A stretch of DNA of 5,403 bases from Methanobrevibacter sp. (GTDB taxonomy: Archaea; Methanobacteriota; Methanobacteria; Methanobacteriales; Methanobacteriaceae), in assembly GCA_009776495.1 (NCBI GenBank), contig WRNS01000082.1, forward strand, positions 1-5,403. The letters run 5' to 3'. The notes below the pieces were generated by a model. It did no database searches, was not told the origin of the DNA, and saw only the letters and a program-made list of their open reading frames with translations. Below are positions 1 through 5,403 of the stretch, piece by piece. The first letter of the stretch is position 1, and every line of letters begins with the position of its first letter. A program made the position numbers and the translations under genes.

Positions 1-10
1 ATGTAAAATT

Positions 11-40
11 TTAAAAAAAAAAAAAAAGATAAAAAAAAAA
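11..40 (-). terminator. Oligo-T terminator of the adhesin gene
   Basis: Read on the minus strand, the TAA stop at 47-45 is followed a few bases later by T10 (40-31) and then T15 (27-13). Oligo-T stretches without a needed hairpin are the usual intrinsic termination signal in archaea. No stable stem was found next to them. Confidence 0.65.
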
Positions 41-44
41 GTTT

Positions 45-2504
45 TTATCTTTTAAATCGTGGAATTTTAACTTTATTGTTTTTATAGTTAGTTTCTGTAG
101 CTTGCTTTTTATAATTAACAGTAAAATACTTGTTATGATTTCTAGTTTTATAATACTTGAAAAACTTAACAGTTAATCTAATAGACTTACCTTTAGCTAT
201 AGCTTTAACATTAGCTAATTTAACGAATTTTTTACATCCGCAAGAGACTAAAAGTAGTGTTTTTGTAGAAGTGTCTTTTCCTGAATTTTTAATGGTTATC
301 TTATATTTATTGCCTGATCTTTTGATTTTAGTGATTTTCAAGTCAACATTACGCTTAACTAATTTAGATTTAGCTGTTTTTAAAGACTTAGTAAGTTTAT
401 CAATTTCAGCTTGAGAACTAGCATTTTTAACTTTATTCAAATTTTTAGCATTATTATAAGCTACTTTTAAAGCATTCCAGCTACGAATAGAATATTTACT
501 AGAATTCAAACTACTTACAGACTTAATAGCTACAACCAGTTTAGTGTAATTCAATGTAGTAGAAAGATTTTTAGGAGTAGTAGGAGTAGGTAATCGAACA
601 GTAGCTATTGAAACAGTACTATTAGCAAGCAAGACACTAGTAGCGAACGCAGGGTTATTATCATAAGCTTTTACACTATAAGTTAAACTACTATTTAAAA
701 TAGCACTAACAGTTATAGTTTCTGTAAGGCTTTTAAATGTGTAAAAACCAGTGAATACGTCTTTTGTACCGTCATTAATTACAATCCAGTATGTTCCAAG
801 AGTATTCACACTTACATTAACTGAAGTAGTACCTTCCAAACCAGTACCCGAAATAGAACTAAGGGTGGTTGGCACAATACTTACCAAAACTGGTTTTATT
901 TCATAGAACATTTTATCAATGATGTAAAAACCAAGTATTTCATTTCCATTGTTAATAGCAATACCTATATTTTGTGATGTTATTTTAAAATCAAATGGTA
1001 TTACAGTATTATCTTTTAGAAAGGCAATTTCATCACCATAAAATTTACTTGAATCAGCACCATTTACACTAAACAAAACATAATTCAATGATAAGTTTTG
1101 ACCAAGTGATGTAGCAGGAACATGACTAACTATCATATAAAAATAACTACCGATACTACCTGAGGGATAGTAAACTGTGTCATCTATTAAAGAACTTAAA
1201 TTCGGATTATTTGTATTAAAAACCCAACAATAAAAATTATCCTTCAAATCACAAGTACCATCCCTTATATAGATAGTCCTATTTCCATTATTTTTATAAA
1301 ACACAGAAGAGTAAACATTTAAAACAGCTGTGCTATCATAATTAATAATGGCACCACCATTAGAGCCAGCAGTGTTTTCTATAAAAGCACAATAATTAGC
1401 AGTTAAAGTAGTACCACCCATATTAAAGATTGCACCACCATAATAAGCTGCATTGTTTTCAATAAAAATACAATAATTAGCAGTTAAAGAATTACTAAGA
1501 CTGTTAAAAATTGCACCACCGCCTAAATTAGCTGTATTTTCTATAAAAGTACAATTATTAGTATTCAAAGTAGCAAGACCAGTATTATAGATTGCACCAC
1601 CTTCATCAGCTGTGTTCCCTGTAAAAATACAATTATTAGCAGTTAAAGTACAGCTACCTGAATTAAGGATTCCGCCCCCACGTATAGCAGAATTTTTTGT
1701 AAAATTACAAAAAGTTAAAGTAGCATTACCTGCATTAATGACTGCACCACCACCACTATTAGCATCAGTAGCTGTGTTCTCTGTAAAAGTACAATTATTA
1801 GCATTTAAAGTAGCACCATTAACATTCTGGATTCCACCACCATCGATAGCAGTATTATTTGTAAAATTACAAAAAGTTAAAGTAGCATTACCACCATTAT
1901 AGAATCCACCACCATAATCACCTCGATTTTCTGTAAAATTACAAAAAGTTAAATTAGCACTACCTACATTATGGATTGCACCACCACCACTAGAAGCAGT
2001 GTTTTCTATAAAATTACAATTTTCAGCAGTTAACATAGAAGAACTATCATAATTATCGATTGCACCACCAAGGATAGCAGTGTTATTGGTAAAAGTACAG
2101 CCAGTTAAAGTAACATTACCAAAGTTATAAATTGCACCACCAAGATCAGCAGTTCCATTATTTATGGTAATATTTATAAGTGTTAATTTTCCTGTATTGC
2201 TGATTAAAAATAGGCGTCCCAGTTGGTTAAGGTTTATCACTGCATTTTGATTAGAATCTGAGCTTTTTATTGTGATATCTTTACTTATAGTTATATTGAC
2301 ATTACTAGAGCTTAAACTATATTCTCCTTGGTTAGGATCCAACTCAAAGACATCGCTGTCACTACCAGATTCAATAATGGTTTTTGTGAAATTACCTGGA
2401 TCTAGGGATATAGTAGCTGCATTGCTTGAGCTTACTATCCCTAGTAATGAGACCAGCAATAAACATACAATAATTATTTTTCTTTGATTATTCTTAATCT
2501 TCGT
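45..2504 (-). CDS. Secreted adhesin-like protein with GGAI/FxxN beta-helix repeats, FIVAR-like and CARDB-like modules; start codon reads ACG
   Basis: Probable cell-surface protein for attachment or cell-cell contact (inferred). Numbered from the ACG at 2504 (819 residues): signal peptide 1-30, with N-region KIKNNQRK, a hydrophobic core rich in Ile/Leu/Val and likely cleavage near SSSNA-A. Residues about 122-406 carry eleven 24-28-residue repeats of the form GG(G)AI-N-x-LT-CxF-x-N-TA, resembling Chlamydia-type polymorphic membrane protein repeats and predicting a right-handed beta-helix. An Ig-like beta region lies at about 545-636, followed by a PTPTTP linker. A FIVAR-like helical segment is at 650-715 (YSIRSWNAL, then SQAEIDKL). 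A CARDB-like Lys-rich end is at 718-813 (VDLKITKI, then ETNYKNN). No C-terminal membrane anchor is seen. The start was chosen because GGAGGTGA (2516-2509) lies 5-6 bases upstream of that codon and the reading frame from it completes the signal peptide. The only conventional in-frame start, TTG at 2459, gives 804 residues and a clipped signal. The ligand is unknown. Confidence 0.88.
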   Translation of the reverse strand, partial: TKIKNNQRKIIIVCLLLVSLLGIVSSSNAATISLDPGNFTKTIIESGSDSDVFELDPNQGEYSLSSSNVNITISKDITIKSSDSNQNAVINLNQLGRLFLISNTGKLTLINITINNGTADLGGAIYNFGNVTLTGCTFTNNTAILGGAIDNYDSSSMLTAENCNFIENTASSGGGAIHNVGSANLTFCNFTENRGDYGGGFYNGGNATLTFCNFTNNTAIDGGGIQNVNGATLNANNCTFTENTATDANSGGGAVINAGNATLTFCNFTKNSAIRGGGILNSGSCTLTANNCIFTGNTADEGGAIYNTGLATLNTNNCTFIENTANLGGGAIFNSLSNSLTANYCIFIENNAAYYGGAIFNMGGTTLTANYCAFIENTAGSNGGAIINYDSTAVLNVYSSVFYKNNGNRTIYIRDGTCDLKDNFYCWVFNTNNPNLSSLIDDTVYYPSGSIGSYFYMIVSHVPATSLGQNLSLNYVLFSVNGADSSKFYGDEIAFLKDNTVIPFDFKITSQNIGIAINNGNEILGFYIIDKMFYEIKPVLVSIVPTTLSSISGTGLEGTTSVNVSVNTLGTYWIVINDGTKDVFTGFYTFKSLTETITVSAILNSSLTYSVKAYDNNPAFATSVLLANSTVSIATVRLPTPTTPKNLSTTLNYTKLVVAIKSVSSLNSSKYSIRSWNALKVAYNNAKNLNKVKNASSQAEIDKLTKSLKTAKSKLVKRNVDLKITKIKRSGNKYKITIKNSGKDTSTKTLLLVSCGCKKFVKLANVKAIAKGKSIRLTVKFFKYYKTRNHNKYFTVNYKKQATETNYKNNKVKIPRFKR
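1287..2141 (-). repeat. Eleven tandem GGAI/FxxN coils inside the adhesin gene
   Basis: Eleven repeats begin at GG(G)A/G-I/F motifs, and most contain an FxxN motif shortly after. Ten have Cys two residues before the Phe, at residues 136, 163, 188, 212, 238, 266, 292, 318, 345 and 372 (ACG numbering); the eleventh has Ser. Two sub-types can be seen: a short one with ATLTFCNF (repeats 3, 4, 6) and one with LTANNC or LTANYC (repeats 7, 9, 10, with close variants in 5 and 8). The similarity extends to DNA: 1696-1730 and 1858-1892 are identical over 35 bases, and 22 bases of that block recur at 1932-1953. Confidence 0.9.
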
Positions 2505-2508
2505 TTTT

Positions 2509-2516
2509 TCACCTCC
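2509..2516 (-). promoter_or_regulatory. Perfect Shine-Dalgarno GGAGGTGA of the adhesin gene
   Basis: On the minus strand the sequence reads AAAAAGGAGGTGAAAAAACG. GGAGGTGA matches the full complement of the methanogen 16S rRNA tail. The spacing places the initiation codon at 2504-2502, which is ACG. The next in-frame conventional start (TTG, 2459) is about 50 bases from this site, too far to use it. An in-frame TAA at 2522-2520 excludes any start further upstream. Confidence 0.9.
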
Positions 2517-2540
2517 TTTTTAGCTAATCTATTAAAAAAA

Positions 2541-2625
2541 TATAAGAGGAGTGTCTTTTAACCACAGTTATTTTTTCATGAAGTATTTTGTTTTTTATGA
2601 AAGAATATCCTCTTTTTATTGTGGT
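2541..2625 (-). promoter_or_regulatory. Structured 5' leader of the adhesin gene: hairpin plus possible pseudoknot near the ribosome-binding site
   Basis: Three sets of complementary arms lie just upstream of the Shine-Dalgarno. First, 2569-2579 pairs with 2597-2607 (10 of 11, 17-base loop). Second, ACCACA at 2561-2566 pairs with TGTGGT at 2620-2625 (6 of 6). Third, AAGAGGA at 2544-2550 pairs with TCCTCTT at 2608-2614 (7 of 7). The third pair crosses the second, so in RNA they would form a pseudoknot. On the transcript, CTCCT at 2551-2547 can also pair with AGGAG of the Shine-Dalgarno (2517-2513). A switch in ribosome access is possible but inferred. The pairings are short in an AT-rich background. 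Confidence 0.35.
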
Positions 2626-2651
2626 GAGTAACAAAAAAAAGTAAAAAACTA

Positions 2652-2682
2652 TTTTCTTAAATTTTTCTCTTTTTTAAGAAAA
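2652..2682. repeat. Perfect 10-bp inverted repeat with 11-base loop
   Basis: TTTTCTTAAA (2652-2661) is the exact reverse complement of TTTAAGAAAA (2673-2682). It lies about 150 bases upstream of the adhesin start, inside the probable leader if transcription starts near 2770-2815. It could be an RNA hairpin or a DNA-binding site. The stem is AT-rich, so its stability as RNA is modest. Confidence 0.5.
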
Positions 2683-2787
2683 CTTGTGTAAATGTAGATT
2701 AATCAATAATTTTAATAAAGTCCCTCATAGATAATTAAAAAAAGGAATATTAAATTTTTTGCTACTAATTGATACTATATCAAAATA

Positions 2788-2844
2788 TTATATATAACAT
2801 TGACTATTCATTGTTTCAACACTTGTATAGCTATGATATATAAA
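2788..2844 (-). promoter_or_regulatory. Candidate TATA boxes for the adhesin gene
   Basis: On the minus strand TTTATATA (2844-2837) and TTATATATAA (2797-2788) match the archaeal TATA consensus. Either would start transcription roughly 22-27 bases downstream, giving a leader of about 260-310 bases before the adhesin start. No clear purine-rich BRE precedes either. The 2837-2844 box reads TATATAAA on the plus strand and could equally have served the dead gene beginning at 2878. In sequence this AT-rich, such matches are weak evidence. Confidence 0.3.
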
Positions 2845-2877
2845 CATATATATTACACATAAACAGTAGAATCGAGA

Positions 2878-3418
2878 ATGATTAATAAAAAAAGAATTAT
2901 GGAAACAATGAAAGAAATAAAAAAATAAAAAATTAAACACATGAAGAATTAACTAACAATAACATTGCAAGTTTAAGATATGAACAATTAAATGAAAACA
3001 TTTCGATATAGCTATTAATAAATAGCACTTCATTGGATTATATAAAATCAACTTATTACTTATGGAATTTTTACATTATCAGGAGCTATTGTGCGACTTT
3101 TAACCTACATTTAATAATTTTAAAAAAAGAATATTTGGACAATGGAAAAGTGAAACCAATAGTTAATGGGAAAAATCTTCAAAGCTTTTTTTATTATTAC
3201 AAAATTTTTTTCTATGATTTTTTAAAAAATATTAATATTAAAATAGTTTAAATATACAAATAATAAAAAAAAACTTAATTAAGGAATTAAATAATAATTC
3301 TTCATTTCTTAAGAAAATTATTAGAAGAGATTTTAATTAAAAAAATTATAAATAAAAATGATTATGGAAAAGATATTCACATTATCCAGTATATCCATTG
3401 AACAAAGATGTTGAATGA
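2878..3418 (+). pseudogene. Decayed protein-coding remnant of unknown function
   Basis: No intact gene is here, but coding-like pieces run in order on the plus strand. ATG at 2878 gives a 16-residue Lys-rich start (MINKKRIMETMKEIKK) and then a stop. A second frame opens at 2937 (THEELTNNNIASLRYEQLNE), hits TAG at 3012-3014, and continues in the same frame to the TAA at 3249-3251 (including EYLDNGKVKPIVNGKNLQSF). A third frame from 3242 (IKELNNNSSFLKKIIRRDF) runs through three further stops to YSHYPVYPLNKDVE and TGA at 3416-3418. I read this as one gene broken by at least two frameshifts and several stops. A 72-residue open frame with a TTG start at 3033 is one fragment of it. I recognise no family, and chance open frames in AT-rich DNA remain possible. 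Confidence 0.3.
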
Positions 3419-3476
3419 GAAATATATATCATGATCAAGAACTATGTATCGTGATTAAGAAATATATATTACATCA
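3417..3476 (+). repeat. Three imperfect 20-base tandem repeats
   Basis: Units at 3417-3436, 3437-3456 and 3457-3476 share the frame (A/G)AGAAnTATnTAT. Units 1 and 2 agree at 15 of 20 positions. Unit 3 matches unit 1 over bases 2-13 and then diverges. They lie 145-204 bases upstream of the amidotransferase gene, where spaced operators could sit, but no function is shown. Confidence 0.5.
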
Positions 3477-3505
3477 AATAGTTATTTCTTTATTTATTTT
3501 ATTAG

Positions 3506-3518
3506 GTTAAATTTTAAC
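3506..3518. promoter_or_regulatory. 13-base palindrome, possible operator
   Basis: GTTAAA-T-TTTAAC is a perfect dyad with a single central base. It lies about 100 bases upstream of the amidotransferase gene and just before an A15 tract (3524-3538). It could bind a dimeric regulator. In DNA of this composition a dyad of this size may arise by chance. Confidence 0.2.
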
Positions 3519-3584
3519 AGAATAAAAAAAAAAAAAAACTAAAAAACCTAAAAAAATAATTTATTAAAATAATTAAACTAAACA

Positions 3585-3619
3585 TTTATTCAGGTTTATA
3601 ATTTATTCAAGGTTTATAA
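3585..3619 (+). repeat. Tandem duplication of the region containing the ribosome-binding site
   Basis: TTTATTCAGGTTTATAA (3585-3601) is followed directly by TTTATTCAAGGTTTATAA (3602-3619), identical except for one inserted A. The second copy places AAGGT (3609-3613) seven bases before the ATG at 3621, a usable Shine-Dalgarno. The first copy contributes TTTATAAT (3595-3602) at a distance that could act as a TATA box for a leaderless transcript. An alternative TATA-like stretch lies at about 3560-3570. Confidence 0.6.
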
Positions 3620-3620
3620 A

Positions 3621-5261
3621 ATGAAAATAGGATTAGTTTATATCAAAGGGTCAACTCCTGGGTTTGAAGATTATGGAAATCTCCCTACAAACCTTGTAAA
3701 ATCAAATGGATTGGTTAATGGAGTAAAAGCATCTAAAGAGTTAGATGGAATCATAATTCCCGGAGGAAGCATAGTTGAATCCGAATCTATAAGCGAAGAG
3801 TTAGCTATTGAAATAAAAAAAATAGCTAATGATGGGAAGTTTGTGATAGGAATATGTTCTGGTTTTCAAAGTTTAGCTTTAAAAACAGCTATTGGGAAAA
3901 AATCACCTTGTCCTACAATAAAAAAAGGTTTAGGTCTTCTTGACGCTAGATTTTCACCATTGATAAACAACGATCGAGTGGAAGTTAAAATAGAAAATAA
4001 ATCATTCTTAACAAAAAACATAGATAAATCTGAAATGATTACTGGTTTCCACAGCCATACTTATGGTCACATTAAAGGAGAAGCCACTCCCATATTTTAT
4101 TCTTCTGTGAAAAGACTTAATTACTCTGATGTGGAAAAAAACAAAAAACAAATATTATCTGGAGTTACAAACGATGATGAGAATGTTGTTGGAACAATGA
4201 TTCATGGTTTACTTGATGAAAACCCAATACTCACGGAAAATATCTTTGATTTTTTAGGAGCTAGTCCCTCTGATATTGATAAAACTTTTAAAAGCAATGA
4301 AAAGCTAAAAAAAGTTATAAAATCAGAATTAGCTATTGATTCTGGGATTAATTTGAAAAATAGTCAATACTGCACTGAATTTAAAAAATTACTTTTTAAT
4401 TCTATGAATAAAAAATTTACAGCTAACAATCTAAACAATCTTAAAGATGAAACCTATTCCTCCGAAGTTAACAGCCCTAAAAATAAAAGCTATTCCACTG
4501 AAAATAATGTCCCTCCATGCCTAATGATTGGAAGTACTGGATCTGATTCTGGGAAAACATTTATCACAACGGGAATAGCTGGAGCTTTAACAAAAAGAGG
4601 ATTGAATGTCCTTGTTTTAAAAGTTGGACCAGACATACGGGATTTGCACCCATCACTCTATTTGACTAAAGGAAAGGTAGAAGACTTTTCTTCCATTAAA
4701 ATCGGCCATCTTGGTTGGATGGATATTGAAAATATATTGAAGAGATTAAAAAATTCAAATTATGATTTTGTACTTATTGAAGGAGTAATGAGTGTATTTA
4801 CAGGTCTTTTAAATGAAAAAATCCCATATTCTGCAAGTGAAATAGCTATTTCCTCTAATATTCCAATGTTACTTACAACAGCTGTGAACAAGGGAGGGAT
4901 AGAATCTGCAGCTATTGATATGATCTCTCATGCTAAAACCTTAAAAAATATTGGAGTAGCTATTAATGGAATTTTACTTAACAAGGTTTATGATATGGAT
5001 ATCTTTGAAGAAGTAGCTACTTTAATAAAAGAAAACTTGAATCTTAATCCAATAGCTATTCCAAAGATTAAGATGGATGAGGAAAGTACAAATCCCGAAG
5101 TTGAAATTAAATTGGAAGAATTCTCAATAGCTGCATTGAACACGGTTGAAAAATATATTGATATGGAAGAAATTATTAATATGGCAGCTATTCCAGAGTT
5201 TAATGGATACTTATCACTTGATGAGATAAAATCTATTTTAAAAGATGAAAATTCATTTTAG
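3621..5261 (+). CDS. CobQ/CobB-type glutamine amidotransferase fused to a C-terminal dethiobiotin-synthetase-like ATPase (reversed domain order)
   Basis: Predicted cytoplasmic ATP-dependent amidase: glutamine-derived ammonia would be added to a carboxylate activated by ATP. Residues 1-220 are a class I amidotransferase of the CobQ/CobB kind: IIIPGG at 44-49, nucleophile Cys79 in GICSGFQ, GFHSH at 142-146 and catalytic His195 in GTMIHG. Residues 222-296 are a Lys/Asn/Ser-rich linker. Residues 299-500 are a DTBS-like P-loop domain: GSTGSDSGKT at 304-313, KVGPDIRD at 334-341 with His343, and IEGVMSVFTG at 386-395, matching the EGVMGLYDG signature of cobyrinate diamide synthases except Thr for Asp. 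The rest is helical. CobB, CobQ and the coenzyme F430 enzyme CfbB carry the ATPase first, so this is a separate subfamily. Its substrate is unknown; a tetrapyrrole or a cell-wall carboxylate are possibilities. ATG 3621 is the only conventional start after the in-frame stop at 3579. It stands alone, with no operon partner in view. Confidence 0.85.
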   Translation: MKIGLVYIKGSTPGFEDYGNLPTNLVKSNGLVNGVKASKELDGIIIPGGSIVESESISEELAIEIKKIANDGKFVIGICSGFQSLALKTAIGKKSPCPTIKKGLGLLDARFSPLINNDRVEVKIENKSFLTKNIDKSEMITGFHSHTYGHIKGEATPIFYSSVKRLNYSDVEKNKKQILSGVTNDDENVVGTMIHGLLDENPILTENIFDFLGASPSDIDKTFKSNEKLKKVIKSELAIDSGINLKNSQYCTEFKKLLFNSMNKKFTANNLNNLKDETYSSEVNSPKNKSYSTENNVPPCLMIGSTGSDSGKTFITTGIAGALTKRGLNVLVLKVGPDIRDLHPSLYLTKGKVEDFSSIKIGHLGWMDIENILKRLKNSNYDFVLIEGVMSVFTGLLNEKIPYSASEIAISSNIPMLLTTAVNKGGIESAAIDMISHAKTLKNIGVAINGILLNKVYDMDIFEEVATLIKENLNLNPIAIPKIKMDEESTNPEVEIKLEEFSIAALNTVEKYIDMEEIINMAAIPEFNGYLSLDEIKSILKDENSF

Positions 5262-5275
5262 AAAATAAAAACAAG

Positions 5276-5363
5276 GATAATATTTAAAAAAATTATCAAA
5301 AAATAAAAATTTTTAAATAAATTTAATAAAATAATAAAAAAAAATTTTTTGAAAATTATTTTT
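5276..5363 (+). terminator. Probable terminator region after the amidotransferase gene
   Basis: Fifteen bases past the TAG stop, GATAAT (5276-5281) and ATTATC (5292-5297) form a 6-bp stem that may extend by three A-T pairs past a mismatch. T5 (5310-5314), T6 (5345-5350) and T5 (5359-5363) follow. In archaea the T-tracts are the more likely signal, and the hairpin is weak. The rest of 5262-5371 is AT-rich sequence with no gene visible. Confidence 0.45.
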
Positions 5364-5371
5364 AAAAAATA

Positions 5372-5403
5372 ATAGGAATATGTTCTGGTTTTCAAAGTTT
5401 AGC
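5372..5403 (+). repeat. Exact 32-base copy of the amidotransferase active-site region at the window end
   Basis: Bases 5372-5403 equal 3846-3877, which encode the catalytic motif IGICSGFQSLA. Similarity stops abruptly on the left (5371 A versus 3845 G, with unrelated sequence beyond) and runs to the end of the window on the right. In the matching frame TAA at 5363-5365 lies just upstream with no start codon between, so this is not the beginning of an intact second gene. It is either a truncated duplicate or a false join at a contig end. Confidence 0.9.

Noticed and set aside
157..414. 85-residue plus-strand open frame
   Set aside because: It lies antisense inside the FIVAR/CARDB-coding part of the adhesin gene. 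No ribosome-binding site and no recognisable family.
1612..1902. 96-residue plus-strand open frame with repeats
   Set aside because: It is the antisense shadow of the adhesin coils; its repeats mirror the coil period.
1287..2141. Regular repeats as a CRISPR array
   Set aside because: The repeats encode an uninterrupted protein, vary at many positions and have no unique spacers of constant length.
2272..2487. 71-residue plus-strand open frame
   Set aside because: Antisense to the adhesin N-terminus, including the signal-peptide codons, with no start signals.
2652..2682. Hairpin as a terminator of a plus-strand transcript
   Set aside because: No plus-strand gene ends before it; the neighbouring gene runs away on the minus strand.
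3012..3014. In-frame TAG as a pyrrolysine codon
   Set aside because: The surrounding frame has no start and further frameshifts and stops follow downstream, so the stop looks like decay. No pyl genes are in view.
3033..3251. 72-residue plus-strand open frame as an independent small gene
   Set aside because: TTG start without a ribosome-binding site, and the same frame is open upstream of a TAG at 3012-3014. It fits better as a fragment of a decayed gene.
3524..3538. A15 tract as a phase-variation switch of the amidotransferase gene
   Set aside because: It lies outside the coding frame and about 80 bases from the start, and similar A-tracts occur elsewhere in this AT-rich window (13-27). No evidence of a switch.

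Overview
The window is very AT-rich, with adenine homopolymers of up to 15 bases. It encodes a secreted GGAI/FxxN-repeat adhesin-like protein behind a perfect GGAGGTGA ribosome-binding site, and a cobyrinate/cobyric-acid-synthase-like glutamine amidotransferase fused to a P-loop ATPase. TATA-like elements are the promoter candidates, and T-rich tracts follow both genes. This combination suits an AT-rich methanogenic archaeon of the Methanobacteriales, such as Methanobrevibacter or Methanosphaera. That assignment is inferred from content; no marker gene is present.

Layout. Bases 1-44 hold T-tracts (read on the minus strand) that probably end the adhesin transcript. Bases 45-2504 (minus strand) are a surface-protein gene. 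It has a signal peptide, eleven beta-helix repeats with a stacked cysteine at the same place in ten of them, an Ig-like region, a FIVAR-like helical module and a CARDB-like C-terminal module. Its Shine-Dalgarno sequence is ideal, but the codon where ATG is expected reads ACG. The only conventional start further in (TTG at 2459) would remove the positively charged end of the signal peptide.

Bases 2505-3620 (about 1.1 kb) contain no intact gene. Next to the adhesin gene lies a leader with two inverted repeats and a possible pseudoknot that may compete for the ribosome-binding site. From about 2878 to 3418 there are plus-strand coding-like pieces in shifting frames, broken by stops, which look like a dead gene. 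After that come three imperfect 20-base tandem repeats, a small palindrome, an A15 tract and a duplicated 17/18-base block. The second copy of that block supplies the ribosome-binding site of the next gene.

Bases 3621-5261 (plus strand) encode a 546-residue protein with a CobQ/CobB-type glutamine amidotransferase domain first and a dethiobiotin-synthetase-like ATPase domain second. This is the reverse of the usual CobB/CobQ/CfbB order. Both active sites look largely intact. Its substrate cannot be read from the sequence.

The last 32 bases (5372-5403) are an exact copy of 3846-3877, the part of the amidotransferase gene that encodes the catalytic-cysteine motif. The copy follows AT-rich non-coding sequence and has no in-frame start. 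It is either a rearrangement breakpoint or an assembly artefact at the contig end. The two main genes are divergent and show no obvious functional link.
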